Assembly: GCF_000373985.1 (NCBI RefSeq)
Contig: NZ_KB893068.1
Span: forward strand, 62,001-126,000
Source: Desulfobacter curvatus DSM 3379
GTDB taxonomy: Bacteria; Desulfobacterota; Desulfobacteria; Desulfobacterales; Desulfobacteraceae
Direction: 5' to 3'
Length of the DNA: 64,000 nucleotides
In this document: positions 58,835 through 64,000 of the stretch, in pieces
Position numbering within the stretch: the stretch's first letter is position 1
Layout: each line of letters opens with the position of its first letter
The notes under the pieces: generated by a model
The model's database searches: none
The model's input: the letters and a program-made list of their open reading frames with translations, nothing else
Told to the model about the DNA's origin: nothing
Made by a program: the position numbers and the translations under genes

Positions 58835-60091
58835 TCAGTTTTGTGCCGCTTCGGCAGATTCGTTAAGTTCTAATTCCTGGGGAAATACCGGCAGATACCG
58901 GTATGCAACTGCAATCAGGATAATCCCGTAGGCCACCGGCAGAACGGTTGTCGCCACTTCCTGCCAGCTTGGGATATACAATGCCCAGGAATCAAAAGAC
59001 ATCACAGGCACGGCCATAATCTGAAGCACCATAACCCACCGGTTCAAACATACACCAATAACACCAAGAATGATGGCCAAGGTGCGGGTGGCCGGATTTT
59101 CCCGGGTACTTTTATTAATCAGAAGCAGCCCCGGCACAACACCGCACAGAATCACTTCGGTAATCAAGATCCAGTATCCGTATAAGCCGTTATTGCTGTA
59201 AAAATGGCTCAGTTTAAATCCCATGGAGGGCGCGGTAACAAACGCCCAGTAAATGGTATCAATAATCTTGGCAATAATATAAGTGGTAATCATCCACCCG
59301 GAAATTTTTGCCAGCAGGTTGACGGTTTTATCTCCCACCAGCTTTTTACCGGTAATGATTTCCGTCATCTTGGTCACCAGCAGGGTGAAGCAAGGGCCAA
59401 ATGCAGCGGCAGACCAGGTAAACAGGAAAAAAGTCCACGGCCAGATCAAAAGGCCTTCGCGGTAGGCAAACGGACGGCCAAACATAACGCCGGCCACACC
59501 GCCCAGGGATCCCTGGTGGAAAAAACTTAAGAAAGCACCGGTGGCGGCAAATACGGCCATCACCTCGTGCATGTTATGGGCCAGGTGGTGAAAAAACGGT
59601 ACCTTGTTGGCCTGGCGATTTTCCAGGATATTGGGAATAAATTCAATGGTCAGTACTGCAAAATAGCAGGACAGACAATAGGCCACTTCTGTAAGCATGG
59701 AATGTACATTGGCATGCCAGAAAATAAACCAACCGCGCAACGGCTGTCCAATATCAATGGCCAGGATCAGCAGGGCTGAACTGTAGCAGATGAACCCAAT
59801 GATTACGGCAAAATTGATAATATTTTTCAAGTCATCAACCTTGAAAATATATTTCAAAAGACCTGTAAAAAAAGCACCGCCGCCAACTGCAATGACGGCC
59901 AGGTCAGCCCAGATCCACAGGGCAAATCCGTAGTAGTCGTTCATGTTGGTCTGGTTCAGACCTTTGAACCAGCACAGAAACATGGCATAAACGCCCCAGA
60001 GCAAAACAGCACCCACAATGATGATCCCAATCATGAATATCGGGAATGCACAGCGTTTGGCGCCTTCGGGTATTAATGCATCATCTAACAT
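58835..60091 (-). CDS. qrcD: Menaquinone reductase complex membrane subunit QrcD (NrfD family)
   Basis: A 418-residue NrfD/PsrC-family integral membrane protein with about ten helices (GIIIVGAVLLWGVYAMFLCW, GFICYSSALLILAIDIGQPL, WIADLAVIAVGGGAFF-like segments). It carries the quinone-reducing site. WIFWHANVHSMLTEVAYC is a typical NrfD helix pair. It follows qrcC in the operon by about 30 bp and precedes the small membrane protein. Qrc takes electrons from periplasmic cytochrome c3 and reduces menaquinone in sulfate reducers. Confidence 0.93.
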   Translation of the reverse strand: MLDDALIPEGAKRCAFPIFMIGIIIVGAVLLWGVYAMFLCWFKGLNQTNMNDYYGFALWIWADLAVIAVGGGAFFTGLLKYIFKVDDLKNIINFAVIIGFICYSSALLILAIDIGQPLRGWFIFWHANVHSMLTEVAYCLSCYFAVLTIEFIPNILENRQANKVPFFHHLAHNMHEVMAVFAATGAFLSFFHQGSLGGVAGVMFGRPFAYREGLLIWPWTFFLFTWSAAAFGPCFTLLVTKMTEIITGKKLVGDKTVNLLAKISGWMITTYIIAKIIDTIYWAFVTAPSMGFKLSHFYSNNGLYGYWILITEVILCGVVPGLLLINKSTRENPATRTLAIILGVIGVCLNRWVMVLQIMAVPVMSFDSWALYIPSWQEVATTVLPVAYGIILIAVAYRYLPVFPQELELNESAEAAQN

Positions 60092-60122
60092 ATCTAATTA
60101 CTCCTAAATAGTGTTATGCAAG

Positions 60123-60980
60123 TTAACCATGGGATGAAGACGCCCCATGATGGGTTTTAACATTTTCCCACTCACCTTTAAGGTAGTTGTCCCCGGCCTT
60201 TCTGACCCATTCCCGCTCAGACATATAATACACCTTGGTGTTAGTGCCAAGGCGTTCAAGCAGCCTGAAAACTTTCGGGTTTCTGGATTTTCCCACAACC
60301 TTGTGGTTCATGGGGTCGGGATGGGGATCAGGTTTGACAATCTGATGGACCTTGTGTGCAGGGTTGTTCAGATCACCAAACACAATGGCGCCTGCCGGGC
60401 ACGCGGTGGTGCATGCGGTCTGATACTCCATCTCTTCTATTTCACGGTCTTCGACAAGGGCCTTTTCCCGTGCCGACTGATACCTGTGGTAGCAAAAGGA
60501 GCATTTCTCAACCACACCGCGCATACGCGGGGACACATTGGGGCTTAGGTAGTTTTCCATACCCTCGGGCCATTTAGGATCCCACCAGTTAAAGTATCTG
60601 GCATGGTACGGGCATGCCCCCATGCAGTACCGACAGCCAAAGCAGCGGGTATAGATCTGGCTGACAATACCAGTATCATAACCATAATCGGTTGCCGTGG
60701 CAGGGCATACGGATACGCAGGGAGAATGGCCATGACCACCGATTCCGGCGCAGTGCTGGCATGGGCGGGGCATATAAGCTATTTCAGTTTCCGGAAAGGA
60801 CTTTCCATTGGTCAGCTTGTACACCCGCATCCAGGTGATGCTGTCCTTTTTGTTGGATTCATCCTCCTTAAACGGAACGTTATTCTCGGACATGCACGAG
60901 ACCATGCAGGCACCGCATCCCGTGCATTTGTCCAGATCAATAACCATTCCGAACTTATGGGCTTTTTTATTTTCTATCAT
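60123..60980 (-). CDS. qrcC: Menaquinone reductase complex iron-sulfur subunit QrcC
   Basis: A 285-residue four-cluster ferredoxin-type protein. The cysteine motifs are CTGCGACMVSCMSENN, CQHCAGIGGHGHSPCVSVCP, CFGCRYCMGACPY, then CSFCYHR and ACTTACPAG, typical of the PsrB/NrfC-like iron-sulfur subunits. The region between clusters I and II is expanded with AGIGGHGHS. It links the cytochrome and the membrane subunit. The start is at 60980 just after qrcB; 31 bp separate them. Confidence 0.94.
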   Translation of the reverse strand: MIENKKAHKFGMVIDLDKCTGCGACMVSCMSENNVPFKEDESNKKDSITWMRVYKLTNGKSFPETEIAYMPRPCQHCAGIGGHGHSPCVSVCPATATDYGYDTGIVSQIYTRCFGCRYCMGACPYHARYFNWWDPKWPEGMENYLSPNVSPRMRGVVEKCSFCYHRYQSAREKALVEDREIEEMEYQTACTTACPAGAIVFGDLNNPAHKVHQIVKPDPHPDPMNHKVVGKSRNPKVFRLLERLGTNTKVYYMSEREWVRKAGDNYLKGEWENVKTHHGASSSHG

Positions 60981-61011
60981 CAGAACCTCTTAAAATGATT
61001 TCGTAAACAGT

Positions 61012-63120
61012 TTACGCCTTGGAAAGGGTGGCTTTAATTCCAAAGGCAGCATCCAGTCCTGAACCAGGCTCGATGACCGGGCCGATCAGATCATTGACAT
61101 TGGCACCTTTACCGGCCACGTAAGGATCGTTAAAGGTATGTCCAAGCCCCCTTGGCATACCGATCACGCCGGGCATAATACCTTTATTAAGGCCGATTTT
61201 CACCTTTACCGTCCCCATGGCGGTTTTAAGGACAGCCATATCACCGTCTTTCAAGGCGCCTGCAGTGGCCGGGTTAATTTCAACAACACTGTATTTACCT
61301 GAAAGAACCTTATCGGAAACGGTTTTCACAGCAAAAGGAGAGGATATCATTGAACCGCCGGCAAGCCGCATCTTATCAATGGCTACCAGGGTTAAATCAC
61401 CTTCATCCATAGGCACATCAATTTTAGGCGCAGAAGCAAGGAAGGTAAAATCCGTTGCAGGGGTTCCCACAGGCGGCTTGTCGTCAATGACCACATATCC
61501 GTCGTCGGTCAGGGTGTCCCAAATGTCGCCCGTCACTTCTTCAAGGCAGGCATCATAAGCGTTCCAGGAAAAACTTTCCGCCATGCTGCCTCCCATGGCC
61601 TGGGCAAGGAGGATCAGTGCATCGCCAGGGTGTTTGGTGTCAAATACGGGTTTAACCATAGGCCGACACAGCCCCACGACTGTCTTGGCAAGGCCTGCAC
61701 CGGAAACGACATCTTCGAGGCGTTCAAGGAAAATGGAGGCAGGCAGAATCACATCGGATCTAAGGGCTGTTTCATCCATGAAAGAACTGAAACTGACCTT
61801 GAATCCGACTTTATCCATGGCAGCCTTGACTTTCTCAGGATTGTTCAAAGCGTAGCAGGGATTGGCATTGTAAATAAAGAGAGCTGAAAGGCCGCCATCC
61901 GCTTCAAGCTTGTCAACCAGTTCATTTACGGAACCGGCAAGCTTATCCTTACCTGCGCCCTTTTCTGCAGCATCATCCATTACATTTTCAGGAAACTTCA
62001 AATAACCTGCAGGCAACATGACAAACACACCGCCTTCTTTGTTCAGGCGGCCTGCCATTGCATTAAGGGCCTGAACTGCAGCGAATTCACGTAGGCTTTG
62101 CCCCACGTCTCCCCTGCCCTTTCCCGGCACGGCAACAGGTGCCTTGGCCTTGATAAATTCCATGGCAAGGGCCTCAATATCCGCAGCTTTAACGCCGGTG
62201 ACGGCCTCTACCTTGTCCGGTGTATATTCGTTTTTCAGCATAGCAGCAAAAGCGGACTTGCTCACGTCGCCGGAAATCGAATTCTTTGCAAGCAGTACCG
62301 CACAAAGACCCAATGCCAGGTCCGCTTCAGTGCCGGGTTTTACGGCAACAAGCCTATCGGCGGCATTGGCTGTATTGGACAGTCTGTAATCCACCTGTAC
62401 AAGTTTAGCCTTACGTTCAAGTCTTGATGCATTGGCCCGGATACAGGCAGCAGGGGAACCCCATCCTTCAATAATTGCCGCACCAAAGCTTAAAATAAAA
62501 TCGGAATGCTCAAGATCGAACCCAAGGCGCCGATCCTGGCTGTGAAGGGTCGCAGCCGTTAACGCCAGATTGGATTCAAGGCTTGGCATGGTATAAGTAT
62601 TCGGAGAACCGAAAGCATCCATAAACCGCCCAAAAAGCCGGGCCATGGAGCCGCTGGTGTTAGCACCGGAGATTAGACCAAGGGTTTCAGGTGTGCCGCT
62701 CTCACGGATTTCACCCAATTTCCCGGCCACAAGTGAGATGGCCTCATCCCAGGAAATCTTTTCAAATTTGTTTCCGTTTTTCTTTAACGGCGTTTTTATT
62801 CTGGCAGGATCATAAAGATACTGCAGGCCGGCAATGCCGTGAAGACAGGCACCACCGTTGTTAATTGGGTAATCGTCAAGGCCTTCGATCTTAACAAGCC
62901 GTCCATTTATTTTTCTGACGCTGATGCCGCAAGCACCTGGACACAGGTTGCACACGGACTGGTCATAGGTTATTTCTCCGTCTTCAGGGACAGGGGTCCA
63001 GGGCCAATTCTGGGTCCAGATGGAAGAATCATCTGTCAGCTTGATACCCACAGGGGAAAGCGCGATGCCGGCTGCCGCGCCAAGTCCCAATCCCAAGAAG
63101 CTTCGTCTGTCAATTTTCAT
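61012..63120 (-). CDS. qrcB: Menaquinone reductase complex molybdopterin-family subunit QrcB
   Basis: A 702-residue member of the molybdopterin oxidoreductase family, exported by Tat (DRRSFLGLGLGAAAG signal). An N-terminal 4Fe-4S site (CNLCPGACGISVR then GGACLHG) is followed by the domains of the family (FEKISWDEAISLVAGKLGEI, ALNAMAGRLNKEGGVFVMLP). In characterised Qrc complexes this subunit lacks the molybdenum cofactor; I cannot verify that here. The C-terminal domain ends around VIGMPRGLGHTFNDPY. It follows qrcA by about 44 bp. Confidence 0.94.
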   Translation of the reverse strand: MKIDRRSFLGLGLGAAAGIALSPVGIKLTDDSSIWTQNWPWTPVPEDGEITYDQSVCNLCPGACGISVRKINGRLVKIEGLDDYPINNGGACLHGIAGLQYLYDPARIKTPLKKNGNKFEKISWDEAISLVAGKLGEIRESGTPETLGLISGANTSGSMARLFGRFMDAFGSPNTYTMPSLESNLALTAATLHSQDRRLGFDLEHSDFILSFGAAIIEGWGSPAACIRANASRLERKAKLVQVDYRLSNTANAADRLVAVKPGTEADLALGLCAVLLAKNSISGDVSKSAFAAMLKNEYTPDKVEAVTGVKAADIEALAMEFIKAKAPVAVPGKGRGDVGQSLREFAAVQALNAMAGRLNKEGGVFVMLPAGYLKFPENVMDDAAEKGAGKDKLAGSVNELVDKLEADGGLSALFIYNANPCYALNNPEKVKAAMDKVGFKVSFSSFMDETALRSDVILPASIFLERLEDVVSGAGLAKTVVGLCRPMVKPVFDTKHPGDALILLAQAMGGSMAESFSWNAYDACLEEVTGDIWDTLTDDGYVVIDDKPPVGTPATDFTFLASAPKIDVPMDEGDLTLVAIDKMRLAGGSMISSPFAVKTVSDKVLSGKYSVVEINPATAGALKDGDMAVLKTAMGTVKVKIGLNKGIMPGVIGMPRGLGHTFNDPYVAGKGANVNDLIGPVIEPGSGLDAAFGIKATLSKA

Positions 63121-63164
63121 AAGTCATCCTTTATAAACTTTGAAATGCTTGTCCTTGAGGTATT

Positions 63165-63836
63165 TTACTTGTGGCACTGGAAGCAGTAGCCTTTGTGACC
63201 CATTTCTTCCAGGTGGCAATCCGCACAGTCGTCCATCTTCATACGATCCCAGGAATTCTTTTTGATCCCCCAGATATTTTTGCCCCAGATATCACGGCTG
63301 TAGCCGGTAATCCTATTTTCTTCATAGGGCCGCGAAGATGAGGACTCACCAATGTGACCATGGCAGGTCTTACAATCCATGTCGCCTGCAACGATATGCG
63401 CCGCATGGGAAAAGTAGACACAATCAGGCTGTTTGGCATAAATCAGCCAGGGCACTTCTTTGCCTTGGGCCACATACTCCTCTACGAACACGGCTTCATC
63501 GTCGGTCTCTCCCATGGGCTCATCCGTATGGCATTCCATACAGGATTCCAGGCCCGGAATACCGGAGAATGTACCGTCTTCTCTAAGAAAATGGCAGGTT
63601 TCACAATCACCTGTTTCTTCGACATGAAGGCTGTGATCGAAATTAAAAGGCTGTTCCTTTTTTGAATAAAGCAATTTTGGAAACAGCAGCCAGCCCGACA
63701 GGAAGCATACCAGAAATGCCCCCATAAAAAAGATGACACCAAGGCCTAGCCCCTTGTCATCTTTTGGACCGTTGTTGGTGCCGTGGTGCGCACCCTCCTC
63801 AGGACCATCAGTTGCTTTGTTTTCTAACTCGCTCAT
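63165..63836 (-). CDS. qrcA: Menaquinone reductase complex multihaem cytochrome QrcA
   Basis: A 223-residue periplasmic multihaem c cytochrome with one N-terminal membrane anchor (LGLGVIFFMGAFLVCFLSGW). Five CxxCH sites are visible: CETCH, CMECH, CKTCH, CADCH and CFQCH. The Desulfovibrio QrcA is described as having six haems, so this one may carry one fewer. It takes electrons from the periplasmic cytochrome c3. The start at 63836 (MSELENKATD) follows GGAG and gives a normal anchor; an in-frame start 30 codons earlier would not. It leads qrcABCD and the small extra gene. Confidence 0.92.
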   Translation of the reverse strand: MSELENKATDGPEEGAHHGTNNGPKDDKGLGLGVIFFMGAFLVCFLSGWLLFPKLLYSKKEQPFNFDHSLHVEETGDCETCHFLREDGTFSGIPGLESCMECHTDEPMGETDDEAVFVEEYVAQGKEVPWLIYAKQPDCVYFSHAAHIVAGDMDCKTCHGHIGESSSSRPYEENRITGYSRDIWGKNIWGIKKNSWDRMKMDDCADCHLEEMGHKGYCFQCHK

Positions 63837-64000
63837 GAAAACTCCATCAATTGTTAAAATGTTGATGTTACCATACCTTTGCGGCCACAGGATACGCCCA
63901 GGCCAATATTTTTCGCAGAACAGCATTTGCCATGCCGATTTTCTGCAATACGTCCGGAAAATACAAATTCGGTCAATCTATATTAATATCTGTTTCCCTT
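63837..64000. other. Upstream region of the qrc operon
   Basis: The window ends 164 bp before qrcA. No gene, hairpin or clear promoter was recognised. Confidence 0.4.

Noticed and set aside
1..64000. CRISPR arrays, tRNA or rRNA genes, insertion sequences, prophage genes
   Set aside because: None were recognised by eye; a dedicated search (tRNAscan-SE, CRISPR finder, ISfinder) was not possible here.

Overview
The window looks like chromosome of an anaerobic, sulfate-reducing Desulfobacterota, most likely Desulfobacteraceae. This is inferred from gene content only. The main pointers are a complete Qrc-type menaquinone reductase operon (58662-63836), a class-II desulfoferrodoxin, two rubredoxins, a cytochrome bd oxidase, a ferredoxin-thioredoxin reductase subunit, a full-length arginine-kinase-type phosphagen kinase and an AmmeMemoRadiSam B protein beside hypBA. 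I see no phage, IS element, CRISPR array, tRNA or rRNA.

Layout. 1-1221: end of a PaaI-type thioesterase, an HD-domain protein and a small Cys-rich protein. 1652-4668: a possible 19-residue leader, cydAB, a normal rubredoxin and a tandem-duplicated rubredoxin with a rebuilt first cysteine knuckle. 4729-8241 (minus): SRPBCC-epimerase fusion, unknown membrane protein, DHH phosphoesterase. 8714-12184: desulfoferrodoxin, glutaredoxin, FTR catalytic subunit, exonuclease III, ferritin-like protein. Together with cydAB these form an oxygen-defence and redox neighbourhood. 12476-17177 (minus): pstC-pstA-pstS-pstB phosphate transporter with enlarged permeases. 17768-23904: MlaC-like protein, unknown protein, viroplasmin-RNase HI, HDOD protein, TPR protein, flavodoxin, gpsA, DJ-1/PfpI protein. 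23926-31885 (minus): moxR-DUF58-DUF4381-batA-batBC-batDE. 32138-38519: homocysteine methyltransferase-like protein, small Cys protein and arginine kinase, HPF, PanP-type decarboxylase, ArsC-family protein, and a Gly/His/Met-rich periplasmic protein with a SHOCT protein. 38820-45646: amrB, hypBA, queA-tgt, gatB, a periplasmic protein. 45733-58557: flgD-flgE-flgN-flgK-flgL (minus) diverging from fliD (plus), all with very large variable regions. 58662-63836 (minus): qrcABCD plus an unlisted 52-residue membrane protein.

The most unusual signal lies between the genes. A roughly 95-bp element (family A) occurs five times, with a sixth fragment. Its copies keep three stem-loops while the paired bases change, which points to a structured RNA or a mobile palindromic element. 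A second family (B) makes long hairpins between convergent genes, and the two families are joined at 17589-17770, where the end of B supplies the stop codon of the neighbouring gene. Other points are module sharing and duplication among the hook, junction and cap proteins, the candidate fifth Qrc subunit, and the rubredoxin variant.

All calls rest on reading the sequence and translations. No database search was run, so family names are recognition-level and the relation of repeat copies elsewhere in the genome is unknown.
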